A program made the position numbers and the translations under genes. From SFTJ01 sp905210415 (lineage in GTDB: Bacteria; Bacteroidota; Bacteroidia; Bacteroidales; Muribaculaceae), in contig CABSDC010000001.1 in the NCBI GenBank assembly GCA_902476295.1, positions 1 to 64,000 of the forward strand: DNA of 64,000 nt, read 5' to 3'. Within the stretch, counting starts at the first letter, position 1; each line of letters begins with the position of its first letter. This document shows, in pieces, positions 8,168 through 15,829 of this stretch. Under the pieces are notes generated by a model. The model saw only the letters and a list, made by a program, of their open reading frames with translations, made no database searches and was not told where the DNA came from.

Positions 8168-8221
8168 TTATTTTGTAAAATAAAAGTAATAAAAGTAGCT
8201 ATATGCATAAAATCGTTTCAT
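8168..8221 (-). CDS. aromatic leader peptide of the pheA operon
   Basis: A 17-residue open frame, MKRFYAYSYFYYFYFTK, containing six Tyr and four Phe codons. It starts about 24 bases after the predicted transcription start and ends just before the antiterminator strand GGCGGG. Its position between a strong promoter and an intrinsic terminator, in front of the Phe/Tyr biosynthetic genes, is that of an attenuation leader. An upstream 6-codon frame, MKKNIE (8238-8218), ends with a TGA overlapping this ATG (ATGA) and may couple translation. Confidence 0.85.
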   Translation of the reverse strand: MKRFYAYSYFYYFYFTK

Positions 8222-8251
8222 TCGATATTTTTTTTCATTTGTTATGTGTTG

Positions 8252-8281
8252 CAAAGTTAATTAAATATTTTTCGATTGCAA
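8252..8281 (-). promoter_or_regulatory. promoter of the aromatic operon
   Basis: On the - strand TTG (8281-8279), a 19-base spacer and TAACTTTG (8259-8252) match the Bacteroidetes -33/-7 pattern. Transcription would start near 8245, just before the leader peptide. Confidence 0.8.
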
Positions 8282-8465
8282 TACTTTTATTGGAAAATTT
8301 TAAGCAAAATCGCACTTTTTTGTTTCGCTTTTGTTTTGTGCGGTGTAAAATTTTGGCAAAATGTAACTGATGTTGATGGGGAAATAGGGGAGTACCGTAT
8401 GCAAAAGATAAACGCTGCTCCCCTCTAACTAACTATAATTCTGAATGGTATGATGTGTAGCTGTG
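8282..8465. other. intergenic stretch without recognised features
   Basis: This A/T-rich part of the 404-base gap between pheA and the small secreted protein gene shows no open frame, tRNA or convincing terminator. A CGCAC...GTGCG pair near 8311-8344 has too long a loop to be called a terminator. Confidence 0.4.
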
Positions 8466-8840
8466 TTATTTCGGCTTTATCAGGATGGTGGTGGTGAAAG
8501 AATTGTTGTCGTGCGACAGTTTGTAGATGCGCACATCTTTGTTGGAAACAATGGTGAGAATAATATTTTTGGTTTCGCCATTGTTGTTCTCTATGAGCGT
8601 GCCATTTTTTGATTCGGTCATAAATGCATTACGCATTTCGTCGTACTTGGCATATCTCATGGTGAGCACTTTCACTACCTTCTCAACCTTTTTGTTGCCG
8701 GGGTTTCGTTTCACCACAGAAGTGTAGGTGCAATTGCCGGTTTGTGAGAAGCAATTCACCAATTTGTCGATGGAGTTTTGCGCTTGCAGTTGCAAGGTGC
8801 AGGCAAATGCTGTGATTATTATAATGATGAGGTGTCTCAT
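8466..8840 (-). CDS. small secreted protein of unknown function
   Basis: 124 residues with a clear signal peptide (residues 1-20, LIIIIITAFACTLQLQAQ, cleavage near AQ-NS). The mature part is basic and polar, with DKLVNCFSQTG near its start and an internal KVEKVVKVLTM stretch; I cannot name its family. It follows the anti-sigma factor gene by 13 bases as the last gene of the GIN lipoprotein/sigma/anti-sigma cluster and is probably exported as an output or modulator of that system. This role is inferred from position only. Confidence 0.75.
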   Translation of the reverse strand: MRHLIIIIITAFACTLQLQAQNSIDKLVNCFSQTGNCTYTSVVKRNPGNKKVEKVVKVLTMRYAKYDEMRNAFMTESKNGTLIENNNGETKNIILTIVSNKDVRIYKLSHDNNSFTTTILIKPK

Positions 8841-8853
8841 AATGGTGGGTGTT

Positions 8854-9351
8854 TTAGTCGTTTAACAATTGCTCTAAGCGAGCCCTCTCGTGGCTATCGC
8901 TGATGCTATTGAGAATGTCGTTTTCGGCAGCATCGGCGATGGCGTTGTCGTGAGCCACTTTTTCCAAAGCGTTGGCTTCGGCTATTGTGGTTTGTATTTG
9001 ACCCTTTATGATTTTGAGGTCGTCGATTCGGTTGCCGTTTACAATCATATAACTATCGGCGTATTGATCGCAAAACAGGCTGTATTGATGCTCTTGCCAT
9101 AGTATGAAAGAACCAACGATCACTAATATTGATGCGGCGATGCCCGAAGCCCAGCGCAGCGGAATGGTGAATCCTGTTGCTTTATGAGGCTTGGATATAA
9201 GTGCCATGTCAACAAACATTTCTTTGTATGGCAACAAGTCGGGGGAGATATCGTTACCTCGGAAATATTTGTATAGCCGATTCTCTTCTGATAGAGATGT
9301 CTCGCCATCAAAATATTTTTCTATTAGAATATGTATATTTTTATTATTCAT
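8854..9351 (-). CDS. anti-sigma factor-like membrane protein
   Basis: 165 residues. The N-terminus (about 1-45) looks like the short helical zinc-less anti-sigma domain of Bacteroidetes (LIEKYFDGETSLSEENRLYKYF). One membrane segment lies at about 66-85 (IPLRWASGIAASILVIVGSFILW) and the rest (about 88-165) would be periplasmic and helical. It overlaps the end of the ECF sigma factor gene by 8 bases, the standard arrangement for a cognate anti-sigma factor. There is no FecR domain, so it is not a TonB-linked regulator. The assignment rests on topology and neighbours more than on strong motifs. Confidence 0.78.
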   Translation of the reverse strand: MNNKNIHILIEKYFDGETSLSEENRLYKYFRGNDISPDLLPYKEMFVDMALISKPHKATGFTIPLRWASGIAASILVIVGSFILWQEHQYSLFCDQYADSYMIVNGNRIDDLKIIKGQIQTTIAEANALEKVAHDNAIADAAENDILNSISDSHERARLEQLLND

Positions 9352-9826
9352 TTTCTTCGTTGAGGTATTTGTTTTTAATTTGATTTCTTGCTCTGCTTAT
9401 TGCTTTTCTCACGGCTTGCTCTGAGCTTCCGGTGATGTGCGCAATGTCGTGATATTCCATTCCTTCCATGTGCCTGAGCCGTAAGATCATTTGCTGCAGT
9501 GGCGGGAGAGAGGTGATAATTGCCAAGATGTGTGCGACACGTGCATCGTTGCTCTGTGTGTCGTCAGGCGGCGAATCGCATTCTATGTCATCGATATTGA
9601 TGGTGTGCTGCTGCCGTCGTAGGCGGTCTTTGGCAAGATTGTGGGTGATGATGGTGGCGAGAGAGTCGATGGGCATGTGCAACTGAGGGCGAAGAGTCCA
9701 TAGTTTGAGCATTGCGTCTTGAGCTATGTCGTCGGCATCATCGCCGTTGCCCAGATACTTATAGGCAATGCTATATAGTATGGGCCTCAGACGTATGGCT
9801 TCGGTTATAAACTCAGATTTCTCCAT
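9344..9826 (-). CDS. ECF-family RNA polymerase sigma factor
   Basis: 160 residues with a sigma region 2 (about 10-75, including the DADDIAQDAMLKLW core-binding and -10 recognition helices) and a sigma region 4 helix-turn-helix (about 105-155, LPPLQQMILRLRHMEGMEYHDIAHITGSS). It recruits RNA polymerase to a small regulon, probably starting with its own operon. The downstream gene, overlapping by 8 bases, encodes the likely anti-sigma factor; the upstream GIN lipoprotein gene ends 24 bases before it. Start is the ATG at 9826. Confidence 0.92.
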   Translation of the reverse strand: MEKSEFITEAIRLRPILYSIAYKYLGNGDDADDIAQDAMLKLWTLRPQLHMPIDSLATIITHNLAKDRLRRQQHTINIDDIECDSPPDDTQSNDARVAHILAIITSLPPLQQMILRLRHMEGMEYHDIAHITGSSEQAVRKAISRARNQIKNKYLNEENE

Positions 9827-9850
9827 GTTGCTTCAGTTGCAGTTGGCTGA

Positions 9851-10825
9851 TTAATACTGGTTAAGCTCGCTTGTGTTAATATTAATAACGCCATCCGAAT
9901 CAAAACTTGTGTCGTCGGCCGTTCCGCTTATGGTCATTTTCGCCATGCCAGAATTGCTTGCTTGCAGCTCTTTGCAATCAACGTTGAGGTTAGTTTGCGA
10001 TAGTCCTGTATTGTTGATTGCCAAATCGCTGCCTTTAAACTTAATCGTATCATTGCCAGTTCCGCGATTTTTAATATCCATTGAAGTGCTCATAACATTG
10101 AGTTCGCTGATCAACTTTCCATAGTTTTTCAACAGGAAAGTTTTGGCGTTTGCTGTTACCTTAAATTCTGCGTTGCCTTGGTTGCTGACAGATATGTCTT
10201 GGCAAGTGAGATTGCAAGAGGCTATTATAGAGCCTTGGTTTTCGATGGAAACATTGCCTTTTGAGCAATCAAGTTCGGTGTTAAGAATGCCTTGATTTTT
10301 GATTGCCATTTTATCTGACAATACGGATGTTTTGTTGAAAATGAAATTGCCTGTGTTGCTTAATGTCATGTTGGTAGCAGTGATGCTTGGAACATTGTAG
10401 GTGGCGATGCCATTATTAGATATTTTGATATCGCTCACGTTTAATCTGTCGGAATTAAAAATAAGCATGCCACTGTTGCCGATGCTTGTGAGTCGTGGGG
10501 CAGTGATCCACGCTTCAATTTCGTTGTTGGAAGCAACGTTTGTGGTCACATTTTTCGATTTGAATGTTAAGATGCCACCTTTGGTGCTTACCAAAAGGAT
10601 ATTGTTAGGGTCTTTCACTTTCAAACTGCATTTGTTGCCTTGAGTGAAGTGGATGGTTAAAACAACGGAGTTGGATATGCCAGTAAAGTTGCCAACCGAC
10701 ACTTCGCGAATTGCAGCATTGCTGACTTGAGCGTTCTTATTTGATGCGCATGATGAGGCTGAGAATAATAATGCCAGCGATAGAATCGTGAATGAAATGA
10801 TGTTTTGTAATTTAGATTTGTTCAT
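9851..10825 (-). CDS. GIN-domain (DUF2807-like) lipoprotein
   Basis: 324 residues from the ATG at 10825. A lipoprotein signal peptide (FTILSLALLFSASSCASN, lipidated Cys near residue 23) is followed by a long repetitive beta-rich region with many short Asn/Gly/Ser turns (GNS, NNG, NQG), as in the head GIN/DUF2807 putative adhesin family, which folds as a beta helix. It probably sits on the periplasmic or outer face of the outer membrane. The frame continues upstream to 11410, but that part is antisense to the HU genes and is rejected. A near-consensus -7 box, TACCCTTG, is at 10861-10868. First gene of the sigma/anti-sigma cluster. Confidence 0.85.
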   Translation of the reverse strand: MNKSKLQNIISFTILSLALLFSASSCASNKNAQVSNAAIREVSVGNFTGISNSVVLTIHFTQGNKCSLKVKDPNNILLVSTKGGILTFKSKNVTTNVASNNEIEAWITAPRLTSIGNSGMLIFNSDRLNVSDIKISNNGIATYNVPSITATNMTLSNTGNFIFNKTSVLSDKMAIKNQGILNTELDCSKGNVSIENQGSIIASCNLTCQDISVSNQGNAEFKVTANAKTFLLKNYGKLISELNVMSTSMDIKNRGTGNDTIKFKGSDLAINNTGLSQTNLNVDCKELQASNSGMAKMTISGTADDTSFDSDGVININTSELNQY

Positions 10826-10957
10826 AATGCTATGATTTTTGTTGTTTTGCTCGTAATACGCAAGGGTATCGGTTTTGTGACAACAAAAATAAAAAAAAAG
10901 ATTTATTTTTTTCGGGCGATAGGCTGCACCTTCGCAATAAAAATGAAATGCTTTCAT

Positions 10958-10988
10958 TTTGTATTGCTTTCGGTTTGCACTATCTTTG
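10958..10988 (+). promoter_or_regulatory. promoter of the HU gene pair
   Basis: TTTG at 10958-10961, a 19-base spacer and TATCTTTG at 10981-10988: a full match to the Bacteroidetes promoter, 18 bases before the HU start codon. Confidence 0.85.
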
Positions 10989-11006
10989 CATAAGATAAAT
11001 GAAAAT

Positions 11007-11279
11007 ATGGAAAGTAAAGAACTTATCGAGCGTGTGGCTGAGCGAATCGGCAGGAGTGTTGACGATACTGCGAAATTGATGGAGGGTCTTGCAATAGTGA
11101 TGCGAGAACGCCTTACAGAACTCGACAGCATAGCAATTCCGGGCTTTGGCACATTTGAAGCGAAGAAAAAGGATGAACGAATAGTGAATAATCCGAGCAA
11201 CGGCAAACGTATGCTCGTGCCTCCTCGTGTGGCGGTGAATTTCAAAGTGAGCAACGTGCTGAAATCGAAGCTTAAATAA
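11007..11279 (+). CDS. HU/IHF-family DNA-binding protein
   Basis: 90 residues, the full length of an HU-type nucleoid protein. An N-terminal helical dimerisation part (MESKELIERVAERIGRS) leads to IPGFGTFEAKKK and then the DNA-binding arm with NPSNGKRMLVPPRVAVNFK, which keeps the Asn-Pro...Gly pattern with the intercalating Pro. The ATG at 11007 is used; the open frame from 10959 runs through the promoter and is rejected. It is followed after 17 bases by the membrane-linked HU protein, so the two are probably cotranscribed. Confidence 0.93.
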   Translation: MESKELIERVAERIGRSVDDTAKLMEGLAIVMRERLTELDSIAIPGFGTFEAKKKDERIVNNPSNGKRMLVPPRVAVNFKVSNVLKSKLK

Positions 11280-11296
11280 TAGGAGGTGCACGAACG

Positions 11297-12646
11297 ATGA
11301 ACAAGAAACTTACATTTCCAGAACTCGCCGAATTGCTTTCGGCAGCAACAAATACTTCGAAACGCTTGAGCGAATTGGCGCTGCGCGAAACATTTGCGGT
11401 GATCACACAATCGCTCGTAGACGGCGAAAGCGTGAAAATACAGGATTTAGGCGTCTTTAAGGTGTCGAGCGTTAGCCCTCGCAAGAGTGTCGACGTTAAC
11501 ACTGGTAAGGCAATCGAAATTCCTGGACATAATAAGGTGACATTCACTCCCGATAAGCGATTGGCAGAGGCTGTTAATGCCTCGTTTGCTTCGTTTGAGG
11601 CTGTTGTGCTTGAGGATGATGTGACTGCTGAAATGCTTGGCGAAATTGACGCCGAGCCAATGCCTGTGTCTGCTACTGAGGAAGATGTTCCGATGAAAGT
11701 AGAGCCTGAGGTCGTAGAAGATGCTGTTGTGCCGGAATCGAGTATCGAGGCTGAGCCTGTTGTGCAAGAGCCTGCTGAAGATGTGAAGACAGATGTCGCA
11801 GAAGAAATTTCTTCGGAAGAAGAGACGCTGATAGAAGAAGCACCATCAGAGGTGGCAGAACAGCAAGCTCCAGAGGCTATTCAAGAGGTAGAGCAAGAAA
11901 TTGCGCCAGAAGAACCTGTGGTTGAAACTAAAGATGTGGAAGAGTCTGAGCCAGAGACTGCTCCAGCTGAAGAGCAAAAAACCGAACCTGAAGAAGAGGA
12001 ATCTCCACAGCAACCACAAGTCGCAAAAGAATCGAAAGAATCGCAAGGTGAACCGGACAGGGAAGTGGAACCAAAGCCAAAGTATCATTATCATGAATAT
12101 GATGATGAAGACGATGACTATGGCTGGTGGAGCACACATAAGACTCTAAAAGGATTTGTCTTAGGAACGGTGTTTGGTTTTGCCCTGTGCGCAGCTATGA
12201 TGTTTGGTTATAAATATCTAAGTAGCAATGGTGAAGTTGGTGCGGGTGACGGCATTGGTGCGGGTGAAGTAGTGGCAGCCGACACAATAGTTGGCGAGAT
12301 AGACTCTGCGATGAATGCCAAGTTGAAGTCGTCTCAGATTGCGACAGAGCCTGAGGAAGAAGTTGAGGCGCCAGAAGTAGTTGAGGAGCAACCAAAGGAA
12401 GTGCTTGACACGATTACTTCGAAGAATTTCCTCACACGAATGGCACGCCGTCACTATGGCAATGGCCACTTCTGGGTGTATATCTATGAGGAAAACCGCT
12501 CGAAGATAGAAAATCCAAATAATGTGCGACCAGGAACCGTGCTTGTGATACCGGATGCAAAGAAATATGGCATCAATAAGGACGATGAGGAAAGCGTGAA
12601 GAAGGCAATCAAAAAAGAAGGCGAAATACAGTCGAAGTTTATGTAA
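11297..12646 (+). CDS. HU-domain protein with acidic linker, membrane segment and LysM-like domain
   Basis: 449 residues with a rare layout. About 1-95 is an HU/IHF-like domain (MNKKLTFPELAELLSAAT, then IQDLGVFKVSSVSPRK and IPGHNKVTFTPDK). About 105-260 is a Glu/Pro/Val-rich, probably disordered linker. A single membrane helix lies at about 285-306 (LKGFVLGTVFGFALCAAMMFGY). About 372-425 resembles a LysM or similar peptidoglycan-binding module (FLTRMARRHYGNGHFWVYIYEEN, then PGTVLVIP). With the HU domain in the cytoplasm the C-terminus would be periplasmic, so it could tie DNA to the cell wall; that is inference. Cotranscribed with the HU gene. Related HU-plus-extension proteins occur in Bacteroidetes. 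Confidence 0.85.
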   Translation: MNKKLTFPELAELLSAATNTSKRLSELALRETFAVITQSLVDGESVKIQDLGVFKVSSVSPRKSVDVNTGKAIEIPGHNKVTFTPDKRLAEAVNASFASFEAVVLEDDVTAEMLGEIDAEPMPVSATEEDVPMKVEPEVVEDAVVPESSIEAEPVVQEPAEDVKTDVAEEISSEEETLIEEAPSEVAEQQAPEAIQEVEQEIAPEEPVVETKDVEESEPETAPAEEQKTEPEEEESPQQPQVAKESKESQGEPDREVEPKPKYHYHEYDDEDDDYGWWSTHKTLKGFVLGTVFGFALCAAMMFGYKYLSSNGEVGAGDGIGAGEVVAADTIVGEIDSAMNAKLKSSQIATEPEEEVEAPEVVEEQPKEVLDTITSKNFLTRMARRHYGNGHFWVYIYEENRSKIENPNNVRPGTVLVIPDAKKYGINKDDEESVKKAIKKEGEIQSKFM

Positions 12647-12679
12647 GCAACTCGGCTGAGAAATGAACAAAAATGGAGT

Positions 12680-12710
12680 GTGTCGTAGGCCCGAATACGG
12701 TTTACGGCAC
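12680..12710 (+). terminator. probable terminator of the HU operon
   Basis: GTGTCGTAGGCC (12680-12691) pairs over 12 bp, including G-U pairs, with GGTTTACGGCAC (12699-12710); the tail ATTATATTATAATT is A/U-rich but not a clean U-tract. Confidence 0.5.
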
Positions 12711-12803
12711 ATTATATTATAATTAGATGCGATTTTTTAACAATTCTAACGTAATATATCATAAATTAACGAAGTGCGTTTTTAGTATGTTTTCTAAAAA
12801 TGA

Positions 12804-12811
12804 TAATTTTG
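12804..12811 (+). promoter_or_regulatory. -7 promoter box of the moxR-bat operon
   Basis: TAATTTTG matches TAnnTTTG, with TTTTA instead of TTTG at the -33 position. The moxR ATG lies 41 bases downstream. Confidence 0.6.
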
Positions 12812-12852
12812 TAAGTTGAAAAAAGAAATAGATAATTTAACTACATAAAATA

Positions 12853-13848
12853 ATGAGTGAATCAGTTAATATCAGAGAATTAAATGATTTAATCGCAAGT
12901 AAAAGCGGTTTCGTAAGTTTGATAACACAAGGTATGAATCAAACCATCGTGGGTCAGAAGCACCTTGTGGATTCGTTGTTGATAGCATTGTTGGCAAATG
13001 GTCACGTATTGCTTGAAGGCGTACCTGGTCTTGCAAAGACATTGGCAATTAATACATTGTCAAAATTGATTGATGCTAAGTTTAGCCGTATTCAGTTTAC
13101 TCCAGACTTGTTGCCAGCCGACGTTATCGGTACAATGGTATATAGCGTGAAGAACGAGCGCTTCGAAACAAAGAAGGGTCCTATTTTCGCCAACTTTATT
13201 CTCGCCGATGAAATCAACCGTGCTCCGGCAAAGGTGCAAAGTGCTTTGCTTGAAGCCATGCAAGAACGCCAAGTGACTATTGGCGAACAAACATTCCCGC
13301 TCGACAACCCATTCTTGGTGCTTGCTACTCAAAACCCTATTGAACAAGAAGGTACATACCCACTTCCAGAAGCACAGGTTGACCGTTTCTTGATGAAGGT
13401 GATAATCGGTTATCCAACCAAGGAAGAGGAAAAGCAGATTGTTCGTCAAAACATTGCTGCCGTAAAGGCCAATGTTCAAGCCCTCGTTAAGCCAGAGGAA
13501 ATCCTTGAAATCAGAAAGATTGTAGAAAAGATATATATCGACGAAAAGATTGAAAAGTATATCGTAGACATAGTGTTTGCGACTCGTTTCCCAAGCGACT
13601 ATGGCTTGAACGATCTCACCAGCATCATTTCTTTCGGTGCATCACCTCGTGCTTCAATCAGTATGGCTATTGCAGCGCGTGCTTATGCATTCCTTCGTGG
13701 TCGCGGATATGTGATTCCAGAAGATGTGCGTGCTATTTGCCACGATGTGCTTCGTCACCGTATCGGCTTGTCGTATGAGGCTGAAGCCAACAATATCAGC
13801 GCCGACGAAGTGGTGAGCGAGATCCTCGACAAGATTGCAGTGCCATAA
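12853..13848 (+). CDS. MoxR-family AAA+ ATPase
   Basis: 331 residues. Walker A GVPGLAKT at 56-63, Walker B with FILADEINRAP at about 117-127, and LATQNPIEQEGTYPLPEAQVDRF as sensor/arginine-finger region, followed by the helical lid (about 230-331). MoxR ATPases act as chaperones for VWA-domain proteins; here the next genes encode a DUF58/VWA protein and BatA and BatB, its likely clients. First gene of the moxR-bat operon. A 107-base gap with a stem-loop (13871-13898) separates it from the DUF58 gene. Confidence 0.94.
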   Translation: MSESVNIRELNDLIASKSGFVSLITQGMNQTIVGQKHLVDSLLIALLANGHVLLEGVPGLAKTLAINTLSKLIDAKFSRIQFTPDLLPADVIGTMVYSVKNERFETKKGPIFANFILADEINRAPAKVQSALLEAMQERQVTIGEQTFPLDNPFLVLATQNPIEQEGTYPLPEAQVDRFLMKVIIGYPTKEEEKQIVRQNIAAVKANVQALVKPEEILEIRKIVEKIYIDEKIEKYIVDIVFATRFPSDYGLNDLTSIISFGASPRASISMAIAARAYAFLRGRGYVIPEDVRAICHDVLRHRIGLSYEAEANNISADEVVSEILDKIAVP

Positions 13849-13955
13849 TCGTTCGATTGGCTCACGATAGGCATGCTCGCCAGTAAGCGACGGCATGCGT
13901 GGGAGTATATAATATGTGATTGACACATGTTTGATGCAAAACAAAGAATTTGATT

Positions 13956-14831
13956 ATGGACAGGAATGAACTGCTGAAGAAGGTCAGAAGGATAGAAATT
14001 AAGACAAAAGGTCTCTCGCAAAACATATTTGCGGGAGAATATCATTCTGCATTCAAAGGCCGTGGTATGACATTCTCGGAAGTGCGAGAATATCAGTATG
14101 GCGATGACATACGCGATATTGATTGGAACGTTACCGCTCGTCATAATAAGCCTTATGTGAAGGTTTATGAAGAAGAGCGAGAACTCACCGTGATGTTGAT
14201 GGTAGACGTGTCGGGTAGTAAGGATTTCGGCGCAGTTGGTTCGCTCAAGCGTGAATTGATGGCAGAATTGGCTGCGACAATCGCATTCTCGGCAATCCAA
14301 AACAATGATAAGGTGGGAGTGGTGTTTTTCTCAGATAGGATTGAGAAATTCATTCCGCCAAAGAAGGGTAAAAAGCACATATTGCTCGTGATACGCGAGT
14401 TGCTTGATTTCGCCCCAGAGAATCGTGGCACCGACATCAATATGGCATTGGAGTTTCTCACAAGCGCCATCAAGAAGCGTTGCACCACATTTGTGATTAG
14501 TGACTTTATAGATGCGAAGGATTATTATAAATCGTTGTCGATAGCCAACAATAAGCACGATGTGATGGCACTGCAGGTGTATGACAAGCGCGAAGCGGAA
14601 TTGCCAAACGTGGGCTTGATGCGAATGCTTGACTCAGAGACTGGCGAAGAGCGTTGGATTGATACAAGTTCTAAGAAGACACGCCAGACATATCAGAAAT
14701 GGTGGTTTGAACGCCAACAACGCATGAATATCACTGCTCAACGATGCAAAGTGGATGTGGCAACAATGTCTACTGATGAAGATTACGTGAAGTCGCTTAT
14801 GGCTTTGTTCAAAAAGAGAGGCGTTAGATGA
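13956..14831 (+). CDS. DUF58 domain protein (VWA-like)
   Basis: 291 residues from the ATG at 13956; the frame also permits a TTG two codons earlier. N-terminal DUF58 signature (FKGRGMTFSEVREYQYGDDIRDIDWNVTAR, about 42-71) followed by a von Willebrand A-like fold whose MIDAS start is MVDVSGSKDFG (about 86-96). Soluble, with no signal peptide, so it probably works on the cytoplasmic face with MoxR. It overlaps the next gene by ATGA. This gene always follows moxR in bat operons. Confidence 0.9.
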   Translation: MDRNELLKKVRRIEIKTKGLSQNIFAGEYHSAFKGRGMTFSEVREYQYGDDIRDIDWNVTARHNKPYVKVYEEERELTVMLMVDVSGSKDFGAVGSLKRELMAELAATIAFSAIQNNDKVGVVFFSDRIEKFIPPKKGKKHILLVIRELLDFAPENRGTDINMALEFLTSAIKKRCTTFVISDFIDAKDYYKSLSIANNKHDVMALQVYDKREAELPNVGLMRMLDSETGEERWIDTSSKKTRQTYQKWWFERQQRMNITAQRCKVDVATMSTDEDYVKSLMALFKKRGVR

Positions 14832-15829
14832 TGAATTTGATTAGAAAAAGAATATTACTTACGATTGTAGCTGTGGCAAGCGTGCTTGGTGCATCGGCTG
14901 GCAACGTGATTGTGAAGGCTGCTCTTGATTCGGCTACTTTGGTGATGGGACGTCAAACGGCGTTGCACATCGAAATCTCGCAGGACAAAAAAGTGCAAGG
15001 CTATTTTGTGAACGAAAATAGCGATACTCTCACGAGTAAGGTTGAGATTGCTCGCAAGACTCAGGGTGACACCATCGACATCGACAATGGCCGCATACAG
15101 ATAAAGCGCGATTTTGTGTTGCAATCGTTTGATTCGGGCATGTATGTGCTTCCTCCATTGCAATATGTGGTGGGCCGTGACACCTTTGTGACTCAGCAAT
15201 TGTCGCTCAAGGTGATGCCTGTAAATGTAGACTCGCTGAAGACAGTGCATGACTATAAGCCAGTGGAAGATGTGCCTTTTAAACTATTTGATTGGGTGCC
15301 AGATGTGGTGTCGGATTATTGGTGGGTATATCTTATTATCCTGTTGGTGATCGGTCTGGGCTTGTTTGTCTACTTGAAGTGGCTCAGAAAGGGCGAATTG
15401 CCATTGAAGCCAAAGAAGAAACGTTTGCCACCGTTTGAAGAAGCGATGGTGCGCCTCGACCAACTCAAGCAAAAGCAATTGTGGCAGGCTGGTCAGGAAA
15501 AGGCATATTTCACAGAGCTTACCGACATTCTGCGCGAATATATCGATCGCCGATTTGGTGTGAATGCTGTGGAAATGACCACAGCTCAGATTTTGGAAAT
15601 GCTTCGCGAAAATGAAGAGACTAAGGCTGTTAACAGCATGCTCAATAGTATTCTTGAATTGGCTGACTTTGTGAAGTTTGCCAATATGCGTCCATCGCCA
15701 GACGACAACGAAACTGCATTCCAGCGTGCATTGAACTTTGTGAATCAAACAAAGCCAGTGGAAGTGCCTGAAAATGCTGAAAAAGAAGAAACCGGAACCC
15801 CCCAAAAAGATAAGGAGGTGAAGAAATGA
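14828..15829 (+). CDS. BatD-like/DUF4381-type membrane protein of the bat operon
   Basis: 333 residues. Signal peptide at 1-25 (ILLTIVAVASVLGASAGN), a periplasmic beta-rich region (about 26-150), one membrane helix at about 163-183 (WWVYLIILLVIGLGLFVYL), then a cytoplasmic Lys-rich stretch and a helical domain (about 200-310) with DILREYIDRRFGVNAVEMTTAQIL, typical of the DUF4381 tail. The acidic/basic C-terminus is probably disordered. It overlaps both neighbours by four bases (ATGA), showing tight coupling between the DUF58 gene and batA. Molecular role unknown; presumed part of the MoxR/Bat envelope complex. Confidence 0.82.
   Translation: MMNLIRKRILLTIVAVASVLGASAGNVIVKAALDSATLVMGRQTALHIEISQDKKVQGYFVNENSDTLTSKVEIARKTQGDTIDIDNGRIQIKRDFVLQSFDSGMYVLPPLQYVVGRDTFVTQQLSLKVMPVNVDSLKTVHDYKPVEDVPFKLFDWVPDVVSDYWWVYLIILLVIGLGLFVYLKWLRKGELPLKPKKKRLPPFEEAMVRLDQLKQKQLWQAGQEKAYFTELTDILREYIDRRFGVNAVEMTTAQILEMLRENEETKAVNSMLNSILELADFVKFANMRPSPDDNETAFQRALNFVNQTKPVEVPENAEKEETGTPQKDKEVKK

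Noticed and set aside
10826..11410. Long N-terminal extension of the GIN lipoprotein
   Set aside because: It is antisense to the HU genes and would bury the lipoprotein signal peptide.
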